A DNA stretch of 19,522 bases from JAYTQQ01 sp043784965 (GCA_043784965.1 JAYVXS010000092.1:1-19522), one strand, 5' to 3'; positions 6,974 to 14,666 are shown, numbered from the stretch's first letter. Numbers and translations: made by a program. Notes: a model not told the origin generated them from the letters alone.

Positions 6974-8095
6974 GTGGCAACATCAAACTTTGAAATCATC
7001 GCACAGTATGGGGATCACGAGCAGGTTGTACTATGTAATAATAAAGACGTTGGCTTAAAGGCCATAATCGCCATTCATAATACCTTATTAGGTCCGGCCC
7101 TTGGCGGCACGCGAATGTGGAACTACAAATCTGAAGAAGAAGCCATGATTGATGTCTTAAGACTTTCAAAGGGCATGACCTATAAAGCCTCAGCTGCAGG
7201 ACTCAATCTAGGCGGCGGCAAAGCTGTTATAATAGGTGATTCAAAAACGCAAAAATCTGAAGGTCTCTTTCGCGCCTTTGGTAGATTCGTCAATTCACTA
7301 AATGGCCGTTACATTACAGCTGAGGATGTGGGTACTACGGTTAAAGATATGGAATATATTTTCAATGAAACCCCATGGGTAACAGGCATTCCAAAAGCAT
7401 TTGGCGGCTCGGGTGATCCTAGTCCTTATACAGCGCATGGTGTTTTTATGGGTATTCATGCCTCGATAAAAGAAAAATTCGGTGCGACAAGTTCAAAAGG
7501 CATAAGAATCGCAGTTCAAGGCCTAGGCAATGTTGGCTACCATTTGGTTGAATATCTGGCTAAAGACGGTGCAATCTTAACTGTTTCGGATCTGGATATT
7601 GAGAAAGTTAAAAGAGTCTGCGATAAATTTGCCGCCAAATCTGTAAGTCCTGATGAAATTTTAAACGTTGACTGCGATATTCTCGCTCCATGTGCACTCG
7701 GCGCTGTGATAAATGACCGGTCGGTTGAAAAAATCCGCGCTAAAGTCATTTGTGGTGGAGCCAATAATCAACTTGCTGAAAGCAGACATGGCAATATATT
7801 GCGCGAACTCGGAATACTTTATGCTCCGGATTATGTTGCAAATGCCGGCGGCCTTATGAATGTTTTTGTAGAATTAGAAGGCTATTCTCCAGAACGGGCT
7901 TTTGATAAAACGCGCCTGGTTTATGATAATTTGTCACAGGTGTTTGCAATTGCGAAAAAAGAAAATATAGCCACCAATATTGCAGCCGATACCCTCGCTG
8001 AAGAGCGTATCCGAATCATTGGCAAGGTAAAACAGTCGCATCAAGGCGTTGCCGGACGGCCCTTTAATACCCTAACCGAATTTCGTAACAGATAG
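6974..8095 (+). CDS. ldh: Leucine dehydrogenase
   Basis: NAD-dependent oxidative deamination of leucine, valine and isoleucine to their 2-oxo acids (EC 1.4.1.9), in the cytoplasm. The 373-residue length and almost every signature match the Bacillus enzyme: GLKAIIAIHNTLLGPALGGT near residue 27, KGMTYK with Lys71, GLNLGGGK with Lys83, YITAEDVGTT with Asp118, the Rossmann dinucleotide motif GLGNVG at 183-188, and GGANNQL plus YAPDYVANAGG further on. The GTG start at 6974 follows AAAAGGGGG with good spacing. The gene stands alone. In an amino-acid-degrading lifestyle it would feed branched-chain carbon to energy metabolism and precursors for branched fatty acids; the class IV aminotransferase at 14691-15665 may act on related substrates. 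Confidence 0.93.
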   Translation: MATSNFEIIAQYGDHEQVVLCNNKDVGLKAIIAIHNTLLGPALGGTRMWNYKSEEEAMIDVLRLSKGMTYKASAAGLNLGGGKAVIIGDSKTQKSEGLFRAFGRFVNSLNGRYITAEDVGTTVKDMEYIFNETPWVTGIPKAFGGSGDPSPYTAHGVFMGIHASIKEKFGATSSKGIRIAVQGLGNVGYHLVEYLAKDGAILTVSDLDIEKVKRVCDKFAAKSVSPDEILNVDCDILAPCALGAVINDRSVEKIRAKVICGGANNQLAESRHGNILRELGILYAPDYVANAGGLMNVFVELEGYSPERAFDKTRLVYDNLSQVFAIAKKENIATNIAADTLAEERIRIIGKVKQSHQGVAGRPFNTLTEFRNR

Positions 8096-8143
8096 TCTTT
8101 TAAGATCCAAGTCTGTGAATGGGCGTTCGCGATTAGCACTGTA

Positions 8144-8221
8144 GATTAGTTTTAAGGATTAGTTTTAAGGATTAGATTTAAGGATTAGTTTTAAGGATTA
8201 GATTTAAGGATTAGATTTGAG
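8144..8221 (+). repeat. 13-bp tandem repeat x 6 covering the RBS and start codon of the next gene
   Basis: Six contiguous units GATTAG(T/A)TTTAAG run from 8144 to 8221, nearly identical except at the seventh base. The last unit ends TTTGAG in place of TTTAAG, which creates the TTG start codon at 8217 of the acetyltransferase. The AAGGA formed at the junction of units five and six (8206-8210) is that gene's Shine-Dalgarno, and the same AAGGA occurs at every earlier junction. The units contain stop codons in the upstream reading, so translation cannot enter from within the array. Confidence 0.85.
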
Positions 8222-8759
8222 TTTTTTTAAGAAATATGAAGTTTCAAAGGCCCTGGTTGGGAATGTGCAAGAGCTCGTAGGGCTTGTTAATTCTGCCTAT
8301 CGTGGAGATTCAAGTCGCCTTGGCTGGACTACAGAAGCTGACTTCTTAGATGGCCAACGCATTGATGAAACTTGGCTTAAAACCTTAATTGAATCGCCTA
8401 ATACTGTGATTCTGTGCTTAAGAAAACAAAATAATCTGCCTATTCTTGCTTGTGTTGAACTTGCAAAGCTCGATGCAAATACTGTTTTGTTAGGCCTGCT
8501 CAGTGTCAATCCAGTATTGCAAAATCAAGGTTTGGGAGCAATGCTTATGCAAAATGCTGAAAGCTTCGTGGCCGCTGAATTTCATGCAAAAAAAATTCTA
8601 ATGAAGGTAATTTCGATCCGCACCGAACTCATTGCCTATTACGAACGCAAGGGTTACCGACAAACCGATCAATATGAAGCCTTTCCCTATGGAGATGTAC
8701 GCTTTGGTTTACCTAAAAGAAATGATCTGCGATTCGTTCGAATGGAAAAAACTCTTTGA
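8217..8759 (+). CDS. GNAT-family N-acetyltransferase
   Basis: A 180-residue acetyl-CoA-dependent acetyltransferase of unknown substrate. The N-terminal block (VNSAYRGDSSRLGWTTEADF, 24-43) and DGQR (45-48) are typical of a GNAT subgroup with a conserved substrate loop. Motif A, which binds the CoA pyrophosphate, is visible as LLSVNPVLQNQGLG (94-107, QxxGxG form). The C-terminal YYERKGYRQTD motif is the usual last strand of the fold. No ATG is available before the conserved domain, so a TTG start at 8217 with AAGGA six bases upstream is chosen. Both elements lie inside a 13-bp tandem repeat array, so repeat number or sequence could affect its translation. It stands 250 bp from the next gene start upstream and is not clearly in an operon. 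Confidence 0.85.
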   Translation: MSFFKKYEVSKALVGNVQELVGLVNSAYRGDSSRLGWTTEADFLDGQRIDETWLKTLIESPNTVILCLRKQNNLPILACVELAKLDANTVLLGLLSVNPVLQNQGLGAMLMQNAESFVAAEFHAKKILMKVISIRTELIAYYERKGYRQTDQYEAFPYGDVRFGLPKRNDLRFVRMEKTL

Positions 8760-8859
8760 CTTAAGACCCCAATCATTTCAGCATTATGAAGTCGTTTTCG
8801 ACAACTTAGAAACCGCCGCAGCCATTACTTTTTAAACTCGTGTAATGGGGGAGTTAATC

Positions 8860-9657
8860 ATGGAAAAAATAACCAAAGCTGATTTGAAGCAACCCGATGT
8901 ATTCGTTAAGAGTGCTAGTAGCTTTTGGGTCTATTTCGAAAAGCATTTCAAAAGTATAATGGTAGTTTTTATCATGCTGGTGTTGGGATCCCTCGTTTAT
9001 ATCGCAAAAAATCATTTTGCCGAGAAGACAGAAAAGCGCGCAATCAACGAGCTTTACCCAATTGAAATTGAAGTTTTAAAAATCAAAGAAGCATTTGAAA
9101 AAGCTAAGCAAGGTGCCCTGCCAGAGGCTAATGAAAAAGAAAAAAAGGCAACGGCTAAAACGCCAGATCTCAAAAAAGCTACTGGTGATTTGCAGACCGA
9201 CTATGGAACAAGCTTGAATAAGCTTGAAGCTTTCGCGGCGACTCATCAAGAAAATGTCGCCGGGGCCGAAGCCGGGCTAGTCGTTGCCGGAATATACAGC
9301 GACTATCAAAAGCCAGAAAAAGCGATTGAAATATTGTCGCCACTAGCGCAAAAGTTTCAAGGTCACGGTTCAGCTTTGATATCGGCACTTTTACATATGG
9401 CTTTGGGCACCGCACAAGCCACAAAGGGCGACTGCAAAAATGCTGTAATCAGTTGGCAGAAAGTGATCGGAAATGAAAATCTTAAGTTTTTGTCAGGAGA
9501 CGCGCATCTAAAAACAGGAGTTTGCTTTGAAACTCTTGGTGATTTGAGTCAGGCCAAAGAACATTACGAAAAGGCCAGCTCGAGCGAAGGAAATGTTGCT
9601 AAAAATGCAAAAACTTTACTCCGTGCTTTAGAAGTTAAAAAATCCCAAGCCGGCTGA
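8860..9657 (+). CDS. yfgM: YfgM-like membrane-anchored TPR protein
   Basis: A 265-residue protein with a short cytoplasmic N-terminus, one transmembrane span (about 31-50) and a long periplasmic part built of TPR-like helical hairpins (about 113-165, 172-205 and 212-245), with a Lys/Glu-rich low-complexity stretch at 80-106. This is the layout of YfgM, an ancillary SecYEG-associated subunit that passes exported proteins to periplasmic chaperones. The gene directly upstream of bamB (23 bp gap) repeats the yfgM-bamB order known from Escherichia coli, which supports the call. The ATG at 8860 is preferred over one at 8845 because GGGGAG lies six bases before it. The family name is assigned from architecture plus context; sequence similarity is likely low. 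Confidence 0.7.
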   Translation: MEKITKADLKQPDVFVKSASSFWVYFEKHFKSIMVVFIMLVLGSLVYIAKNHFAEKTEKRAINELYPIEIEVLKIKEAFEKAKQGALPEANEKEKKATAKTPDLKKATGDLQTDYGTSLNKLEAFAATHQENVAGAEAGLVVAGIYSDYQKPEKAIEILSPLAQKFQGHGSALISALLHMALGTAQATKGDCKNAVISWQKVIGNENLKFLSGDAHLKTGVCFETLGDLSQAKEHYEKASSSEGNVAKNAKTLLRALEVKKSQAG

Positions 9658-9680
9658 GCTGTGCTAGAACGAGGACGCTC

Positions 9681-10817
9681 ATGAAGAAAGTCGCAAGCAT
9701 CTGCTTATTTTCGTGCATGCTTTCAGCCTGTAGTATGGTTGCGACTTCGCCGCGAAAATTTGTCATTCAAAATAATTGGGTTCGCAGCACTATATCGAAA
9801 AATTATGCGGGCTATCGGCGCATGAATCGAATGTCTCCGCTACTTTACAAGAACATTTTGATCCAATCCAATGCAATAGATGGCATCATTGCCTTTCGCA
9901 AGGATTCAGGTACAGAGCTCTGGAAATTCAATGTGCGCAATGGGGTTGAGGCTGGCGCAGTTGTTTCAGGTGATAGGCTTTATTTTGGTGCGAGCGACGG
10001 CCATTTTTACTGTTTAAACCCTAGTTCAGGTAAAGTCTTATGGAGCTTTGAAACTCATGTTGAAACTCTATCACTCCCAACGGTTGAAAATTCTGTTGTT
10101 TATTTTGAAACCGGCGCTGGGGTGGTTTTCGCACTCGATGCAAACTCCGGGAAGCAACTGTGGCTTTATAATCGTGGAACAACACAAAGCCTAACTATAC
10201 GGGCAGGAACGCAGCCAGTTATTGATAACGAGAATCTTTTGGTCGGGTTTAGTGATGGTTTTTTAGTAAGTCTTCGCAAGCGCGATGGAATTTTAGCCTG
10301 GGATAAAAAACTCGCTCATATAGGTAGATTTAAGGATGTTGATGCGACTCCAGTTATAGACGGCGACATAATATATATATCAAATTTTGATGGCGCTCTT
10401 TATGCTTTAAAAAGACAAAACGGCGAGGTTATTTGGCAGCATGACGAGGGCGGCTACACCTCGCCCTTGGTGACAAAAGAAAGTATTTTTTATGCGACGA
10501 CATCTGGATTTATACAATCTCTAGATAAAAACTCTGGAAAGATTCAATGGTCAACTGCCGTTAAAAAGGGAATCGCGACGCAGCCAAATTTATATAAGGG
10601 TTACCTTATTTATGGAGAGTCTGAGGCCGGCCTAGTAGTAGCCGATGCGCAGACCGGAAAACTAGTGGCAAGATTTGAGCCTGGGCGAGGCTTAGTTGCT
10701 CAACCAAGCATTGATCGAGAGACCGGCGATGTATATTTCATTTCAAATGATGCGAATTTGTATGCCATGAAATTTAAGTTTGAAAAGGCATCGGAGAGAT
10801 TACCCTGGCAGCAATAG
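9681..10817 (+). CDS. bamB: Outer membrane assembly lipoprotein BamB
   Basis: Lipoprotein subunit of the BAM complex, which folds beta-barrel proteins into the outer membrane. The 378-residue product has a lipoprotein signal (LSAC, Cys17) and an eight-bladed beta-propeller of PQQ-like repeats, seen as recurring blocks such as SGTELWKFNV, SGKVLWSFET, SGKQLWLYNR, NGEVIWQHDE and SGKIQWSTAV. The DVDATP motif at 219-224 corresponds to the BamA-contacting loop region conserved in BamB. Length is close to the E. coli protein. GAGG lies six bases before the ATG. It follows the YfgM-like gene closely and they are probably cotranscribed. The der GTPase gene that often follows bamB is not present here. 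Confidence 0.9.
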   Translation: MKKVASICLFSCMLSACSMVATSPRKFVIQNNWVRSTISKNYAGYRRMNRMSPLLYKNILIQSNAIDGIIAFRKDSGTELWKFNVRNGVEAGAVVSGDRLYFGASDGHFYCLNPSSGKVLWSFETHVETLSLPTVENSVVYFETGAGVVFALDANSGKQLWLYNRGTTQSLTIRAGTQPVIDNENLLVGFSDGFLVSLRKRDGILAWDKKLAHIGRFKDVDATPVIDGDIIYISNFDGALYALKRQNGEVIWQHDEGGYTSPLVTKESIFYATTSGFIQSLDKNSGKIQWSTAVKKGIATQPNLYKGYLIYGESEAGLVVADAQTGKLVARFEPGRGLVAQPSIDRETGDVYFISNDANLYAMKFKFEKASERLPWQQ

Positions 10818-10885
10818 TTTCTTATAAGCGCGAGTTCGGCGAGAGAAAAGGAGAACTGCTTGCTATCCTTTTATGTTTCACTTCT

Positions 10886-11245
10886 ATGGCATGTGCCGAA
10901 GGTCACTGCCGACGTATTGCAAATCTGGAGAATTCTCAAAAAATAAAACAGATTAGCGCGCCTGGGACAGCTGGGGTTACTACAGAAGTCGAATTAAAAA
11001 GAGTTTTGGTTTACAAAGATGATGGCAGTCTACAATGCTCAAAGAAAAAAGCTAAGTCGCCGCAAGAGATGGCCAAGGAACTACAACCTGAAGTTCAAGT
11101 ATTTTCGAGTTCAAAAAGATCAGATGGTTTAATGCATATTCAGGTGTGTGGCCAAAAAACTGGCCAAATGAACGTCTTTGAAATTCTCGAAAGCGATCTT
11201 GCAAAGGCTCAGAAAAAATCTTTCAAACCTTGGACCTTAGATTAA
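10886..11245 (+). CDS. Small exported protein of unknown function, start codon unclear
   Basis: The frame from ATG 10886 gives 119 residues starting MACAEGHC, with cysteines near both ends and no recognised domain. The ATG has no ribosome binding site. The same frame stays open upstream to about 10784 and encodes a signal-peptide-like run ERKGELLAILLCFTSMACA, so export is likely and the annotated ATG is probably inside the signal peptide. No ATG, GTG or TTG occurs in that frame upstream; a CTG at 10856 follows AAAAGGAG but only two bases away, and a well-spaced TTG at 10860 is one frame off. Either a rare start is used, or a start was lost by mutation or a sequence error. It lies after bamB and meets the next gene tail to tail. 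Confidence 0.6.
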   Translation: MACAEGHCRRIANLENSQKIKQISAPGTAGVTTEVELKRVLVYKDDGSLQCSKKKAKSPQEMAKELQPEVQVFSSSKRSDGLMHIQVCGQKTGQMNVFEILESDLAKAQKKSFKPWTLD

Positions 11246-11605
11246 TATTTTTACTAAACTAATCATCCAGCTCATCATCATAATTCCATAGATTAAATTT
11301 TGTAGCAGGACCTTTGAGGGCTTTCTGCCGAAAACGCAGCGAAACATAGCCTCAGTAAATCCGCCTTGAAGTTGCGACTTCGCAAATTTTCTTTTCTGAA
11401 TCTTGTTTTCTAACTGAGTTAGGAAGCATACGCCGTGATTGGTTTGCCAATGAAGAACCAGAATTGGTAATAGAACGAGGTGAAACAGCAAAACATTATG
11501 CGCCTTCAATAGAGAGCCAAATACAACAAACAGAACTATCAAGAGGTGAAGCATTGCTAAGAATTGAATGGCAACTGATTTTAGTGACATTTTTAATGAC
11601 ATCAT
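11237..11605 (-). CDS. Small integral membrane protein
   Basis: A 122-residue protein with three hydrophobic spans (about 12-34, 37-54 and 100-121) separated by a basic loop. The end of the second span carries HWQTNHGVCFLTQLE, a HWxxNxxVCxLTxxE pattern that I associate with uncharacterised small membrane proteins, but I cannot name the family. The 3' end overlaps the convergent upstream gene by nine bases. The start is uncertain (ATG pair at 11600-11605 or ATG at 11590) because no clear Shine-Dalgarno is present. Confidence 0.6.
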   Translation of the reverse strand: MMSLKMSLKSVAIQFLAMLHLLIVLFVVFGSLLKAHNVLLFHLVLLPILVLHWQTNHGVCFLTQLENKIQKRKFAKSQLQGGFTEAMFRCVFGRKPSKVLLQNLIYGIMMMSWMISLVKILI

Positions 11606-11650
11606 TTTTAAACTATATTTTAGTTGAATTCGAAAAACATTAAAAATATG

Positions 11651-11683
11651 ACCTCTTTAGTCCTAAATAGCTATGAAAGAGGT
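11651..11683. promoter_or_regulatory. 8-bp inverted repeat before the FMN reductase gene
   Basis: ACCTCTTT (11651-11658) and AAAGAGGT (11676-11683) are perfect inverted arms 17 bp apart, ending 16 bases before the start codon. It could be an operator for a dimeric repressor or a leader hairpin. Confidence 0.35.
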
Positions 11684-11699
11684 TTAATAGTGAGATCAA

Positions 11700-12287
11700 A
11701 TGAAATACATAATATCTGGAACCAATAGAAAAGCCTCACGCTCGTTTGAAGTGAGTCTTCTAATTCAAAAAATGTATGCAGAAAAAGCTGAACAGGTAGG
11801 GATAATAGACCTGAAGGATATTGGCCTCGATGAGCTAGACGAAACGCATTATGGGACTGACAAGCCCAAAAAAATGACTGAGACACTTGATAAAATCAAT
11901 TCTGCCGATGGACTCATCTTTGTGGTTCCTGAATACAATGGATCAATGCCTGGGGCGCTTAAGTACTTTATTGATCACTGGAAGTATCCAGATGCTTTCG
12001 AATTTCGTCCTGTTTGCTTTGTTGGTCTTGGCGGAATGTTTGGCGCGCTTCGTGGGGTCGAACAATTGCAAATGATATTAGGCTATCGTAATGCCTTTAT
12101 ATATCCTGAGCGAATATTCTTAACCAATGTTTGGAATACTATTAAGGATGGCAAAATTAATGATCCTATTGTCCATGATCTATTAGAAAAGCAAATCCTT
12201 GGCTTTCAAAAATTCACTCATGCCTTGAGCTCACACAAACTCGATGCAAATTCGATGGTCCGCACTAAGGCAGACCAACCTGGATAA
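11700..12287 (+). CDS. NADPH-dependent FMN reductase family protein
   Basis: A 195-residue flavodoxin-fold flavoprotein. It shows the FMN phosphate loop GTNRKASRS (7-15) and the PEYNGSMPGALKYFIDH signature (77-93) that contacts the isoalloxazine ring, with GLGGMFG (109-115) as the third conserved loop. Members reduce FMN, quinones, azo dyes or chromate with NAD(P)H in the cytoplasm; the natural substrate here cannot be read from sequence. The ribosome binding site is weak (AGTGAG). An 8-bp inverted repeat in the leader may mark regulation. Confidence 0.85.
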   Translation: MKYIISGTNRKASRSFEVSLLIQKMYAEKAEQVGIIDLKDIGLDELDETHYGTDKPKKMTETLDKINSADGLIFVVPEYNGSMPGALKYFIDHWKYPDAFEFRPVCFVGLGGMFGALRGVEQLQMILGYRNAFIYPERIFLTNVWNTIKDGKINDPIVHDLLEKQILGFQKFTHALSSHKLDANSMVRTKADQPG

Positions 12288-12296
12288 GAGATGTTT

Positions 12297-12398
12297 TTAA
12301 AATCTAGTAGTAGCATTCATAGGTCCTTTCGGTAAAGGAAGAGTAAAAACCTGCAGTGATGCCAGAAAAAACCCTAGGATCAAAAATATTCTATACAT
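12297..12398 (-). CDS. 33-residue exported micro-peptide in the protease operon
   Basis: A short gene starting at the ATG at 12396-12398 with a strong AAGGAGG (12403-12409 on this strand) four bases before it. The product begins MYRIFLILGFFLASLQVFTL, a compact signal peptide or membrane segment, followed by a short Pro/Lys/Gly tail PLPKGPMNATTRF. It begins 24 bp after the stop of the trypsin-like protease on the same strand, so the two are probably cotranscribed. I recognise no family. It might be a secreted peptide, a substrate or inhibitor of the protease, or a membrane micro-protein. The ribosome binding site quality and signal-like sequence make chance unlikely. Confidence 0.6.
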   Translation of the reverse strand: MYRIFLILGFFLASLQVFTLPLPKGPMNATTRF

Positions 12399-12421
12399 AA
12401 AACCTCCTTGTAATGTTGATA

Positions 12422-13273
12422 CTAATGAAGAAGTACGCAGCCAGGGGTGGTCAGATCAAATTCATGTTTGGTGTTTATGCAGCTATAGATCCAGTAAGTT
12501 TGTTGTCCATAGCCGAGACCTTTTTCATAGGTCACATTCCCATCTTTGTCGATTTCACATGGATTATTGCGACTGCACTTATGTCCACTTTCATTTATTG
12601 TATTGTTGATGCCGATAACATTGTGCGTGCCGGCCTCAATGACTGGTGAACCCGAGGTTCCGCCAATAATTTCACAGCCCGGTTGTGAATAGCGAATAGA
12701 ATCTCTCATCATCCATCCATCTTCACTCAATTGATTGGCAAAACCATCGATTTTGCAACTGTAGCCGCGTTGCCAATATCCAGAAACTATATCAATTGAG
12801 GTGCCTGCAGCAGGATGCTTTGAGGATAAATTAAGTGGGTGAGCACCCCAAGTTCGCTCTATTTCTTGATAGGTTTCTTTAACTCTGTAGAGTGCGATAT
12901 CGGTGCTGGTCATGGTCGCATAAATGACCTCGGTTGCATGCAATGTCCCCATTTTATTTGATCGATCGTCTAGTAATGCAATATTGCGACGACTTGCTTT
13001 GTGCGACACAAATTCGCCGGGACGAGGCATACCTTCTTCATAGCAGTGGCCATTGGTCAAGACGATCGCATTGTCGGTTGCGACGGATCCTTCAATTTGA
13101 ATTAACGAACCAGAACAGTTAGAAAATGCGACTATGCCATCAAAATGATAATTTGCGTTGGCAACTTGGTGCTGGCTCAAATATTGAGAACCTGCAATGG
13201 GCATTGGAAAGGCGATTGTCTTGCTACCAATTAATGAAAAAACAAAACTAAGAAATAAAATATTACGAAACAT
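12422..13273 (-). CDS. Secreted trypsin-like serine protease
   Basis: A 283-residue S1-type (chymotrypsin fold) endopeptidase. Residues 1-21 form a signal peptide. The catalytic triad is visible: His76 in LTNGHC, Asp125 in TSTDIALYRV and Ser209 in GGTSGSPV. Cys53 and Cys77 sit where trypsin-like enzymes have the disulfide next to the active-site His, and further cysteines (173, 200, and several after 230) may pair in the C-terminal part. No PDZ or transmembrane domain follows, so the product is probably periplasmic or released. GGGGAGA lies a few bases before the ATG. A 33-codon gene with its own strong ribosome binding site follows. In a predatory or proteolytic bacterium it would digest extracellular or prey protein, which is inferred. 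Confidence 0.88.
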   Translation of the reverse strand: MFRNILFLSFVFSLIGSKTIAFPMPIAGSQYLSQHQVANANYHFDGIVAFSNCSGSLIQIEGSVATDNAIVLTNGHCYEEGMPRPGEFVSHKASRRNIALLDDRSNKMGTLHATEVIYATMTSTDIALYRVKETYQEIERTWGAHPLNLSSKHPAAGTSIDIVSGYWQRGYSCKIDGFANQLSEDGWMMRDSIRYSQPGCEIIGGTSGSPVIEAGTHNVIGINNTINESGHKCSRNNPCEIDKDGNVTYEKGLGYGQQTYWIYSCINTKHEFDLTTPGCVLLH

Positions 13274-13374
13274 AGATTCTCCCCCCGGATGAATTGTTAA
13301 CCAAAATCATGGACTGACGAGGCGAATCTTGTAAATAGAAATCCTTATGATTGTGGTATTACTCATGGGTTTTC

Positions 13375-13392
13375 ACCGCCGGCGCCGGCGGT
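13375..13392. repeat. 18-bp perfect GC palindrome
   Basis: ACCGCCGGCGCCGGCGGT is identical to its own reverse complement. It stands in AT-rich intergenic DNA about 100 bp upstream of the protease start. It has no loop, so it would form a cruciform or be a dimer-binding site rather than a normal terminator. Confidence 0.7.
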
Positions 13393-13418
13393 AGCTAGAG
13401 AATTAGAGTTGTCTTTTG

Positions 13419-13714
13419 AAAGGAGGAATATCTACTGATAAGTTATATTATGTTACATTAAGTGAAGAGTTTAAGTCTCGATTGACATCTCTTATTAAAT
13501 CATTCGATAGGCTATATTTACTATCGTTATTTGCTTCTTATCCTCGCCTTTGATCAAAGGACAAGCCCTCCTTCGAAAACATGGGACCACTTCTTACGCA
13601 ATTGCAGATCTTATGTTTTCAGCTAAAGAAAATATATTGTCAGGAACCCAATTTGAATCCACGAATCCGAATTTTCATCAAGACCTTAAAATTATCTATT
13701 TTTTATCAAATTAA
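13419..13714 (+). pseudogene. Possible broken small ORF
   Basis: A consensus-like AAAGGAGG (13419-13426) is followed not by a start codon but by a 39-codon frame from ACT 13434 (DKLYYVTLSEEFKSRL and onward) ending at TGA 13551. A second frame, open from 13511 to TAA 13712, continues with protein-like text (IKGQALLRKHGTTSYAIADL and onward). Joined by a shift near 13550 they would make about 95 residues. The absence of a start after such a strong ribosome binding site and the two-frame layout suggest a decayed gene. I recognise no family, and chance cannot be excluded. Confidence 0.3.
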
Positions 13715-13733
13715 TTTTCAATAGATTAGGCTT

Positions 13734-13794
13734 AGAGTTCAAAAAAATAGAGTTCAAAAAAATAAAGTTCAAAAAAATAAAGTTCAAAAAAAAT
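13734..13794 (+). repeat. 15-bp tandem repeat x 4
   Basis: Units A(G/A)AGTTCAAAAAAAT at 13734-13748, 13749-13763, 13764-13778 and 13779-13794; the last has one extra A. Units one and two are identical, as are three and four apart from that A, so the array grew in steps. Confidence 0.8.
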
Positions 13795-13805
13795 CAAATT
13801 TGATT

Positions 13806-13837
13806 CAAGTGTCTAGTCAAGTGTCTAGTCTAGACAC
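13806..13837. repeat. 12-bp tandem repeat x 2 ending in a hairpin
   Basis: CAAGTGTCTAGT occurs twice (13806-13817, 13818-13829). The second copy's GTGTCTA (13821-13827) pairs with TAGACAC (13831-13837) across a three-base loop. No T-tract follows on either side. Confidence 0.6.
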
Positions 13838-13895
13838 CCGTTTATCAAATCCTGTTCGCTTAAGAATAATCGTCTCATTTTCATACATGTTTTAT

Positions 13896-13940
13896 CCTGT
13901 CTTTTCATGAGCTTAGAACCGCGTCTTACTTTGAGACAGG
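13896..13940. promoter_or_regulatory. 7-bp inverted repeat upstream of the small lipoprotein gene
   Basis: CCTGTCT (13896-13902) and AGACAGG (13934-13940) face each other 31 bp apart, about 45 bp before the lipoprotein start. A regulatory role is possible; the arms are short. Confidence 0.25.
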
Positions 13941-13982
13941 CCTTTAATTTGCACCATTGTCAGACAAAACAGGGAGTATTAA

Positions 13983-14666
13983 ATGAAAATCTTAAGCATT
14001 GCCTTTACGATTTCAAGTCTTGCGATTTTAATTTTCTCATTTACCAATTGCGCGAGTGGTCTTGAGCCGGTTAAGTCCTCTTCAAGCAGCGTACTTGCAG
14101 CTAATGACATCGCTAAATCTGGGGTTTTAGGCGGCAGCATAAAGACATTTGTTTCTAATTCAATGAATGGTCCTTGGGTTGAAAACGGCACTGCCTGTAA
14201 AGGACAAATTTCATATTTTAAAACCACGGGCGTTGATTTTTCAAAAAGACCAAAAGGTTGTGCCTCGCAAGCTTCTTCAACTGGATGCTTGGATCTTAAC
14301 GGTCATCGCATGTTTTTAGGTTCTGAAATCATTGGAAGCAATATCGTAACTTCAATATCAGTAGCCGAGTCAAATAGCTTTCCGCTTGGTGCATATTCAT
14401 TTTATATCAGCACTAGTGATCCAATGGACCCCAATACTACGGTCCTTAAGAAAAGTGGATCAGCACAATTACAAAACTGCGGTGGAGTATCCCCGGTCGT
14501 ATGCCAATGGACTCAAATAAACCCACAAGTAGTCATTGGTGGGGGCAATGTCATTATGCCGCCGGGAGCTTGCAATCAGCAAAACCAAGGGGCTTCTGGC
14601 ATAGGTTTCTACGATATGGGTAGCGGAAATATATCTTCTCAGAACTATCAGTGCATGTGCAAATAA
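13983..14666 (+). CDS. Small lipoprotein of unknown function
   Basis: A 227-residue exported lipoprotein. The signal peptide ends SFTNC with Cys23 as the lipidated residue; the short 'FxNC' form resembles many lipoproteins of Bdellovibrio-like bacteria. The mature part is Ser/Gly/Asn-rich with eight or more cysteines in close groups (CKGQ, KGC, TGC, QNC, VVC, GAC, then QCMCK at the very end), which suggests several disulfides and a folded extracellular domain. No catalytic motif is visible. AGGGAG lies six bases before the ATG. The stop is 24 bp from the stop of the convergent aminotransferase. Confidence 0.75.
   Translation: MKILSIAFTISSLAILIFSFTNCASGLEPVKSSSSSVLAANDIAKSGVLGGSIKTFVSNSMNGPWVENGTACKGQISYFKTTGVDFSKRPKGCASQASSTGCLDLNGHRMFLGSEIIGSNIVTSISVAESNSFPLGAYSFYISTSDPMDPNTTVLKKSGSAQLQNCGGVSPVVCQWTQINPQVVIGGGNVIMPPGACNQQNQGASGIGFYDMGSGNISSQNYQCMCK

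Noticed and set aside
13734..13829. CRISPR array
   Set aside because: Units are 12-15 bp, directly adjacent, without spacers.
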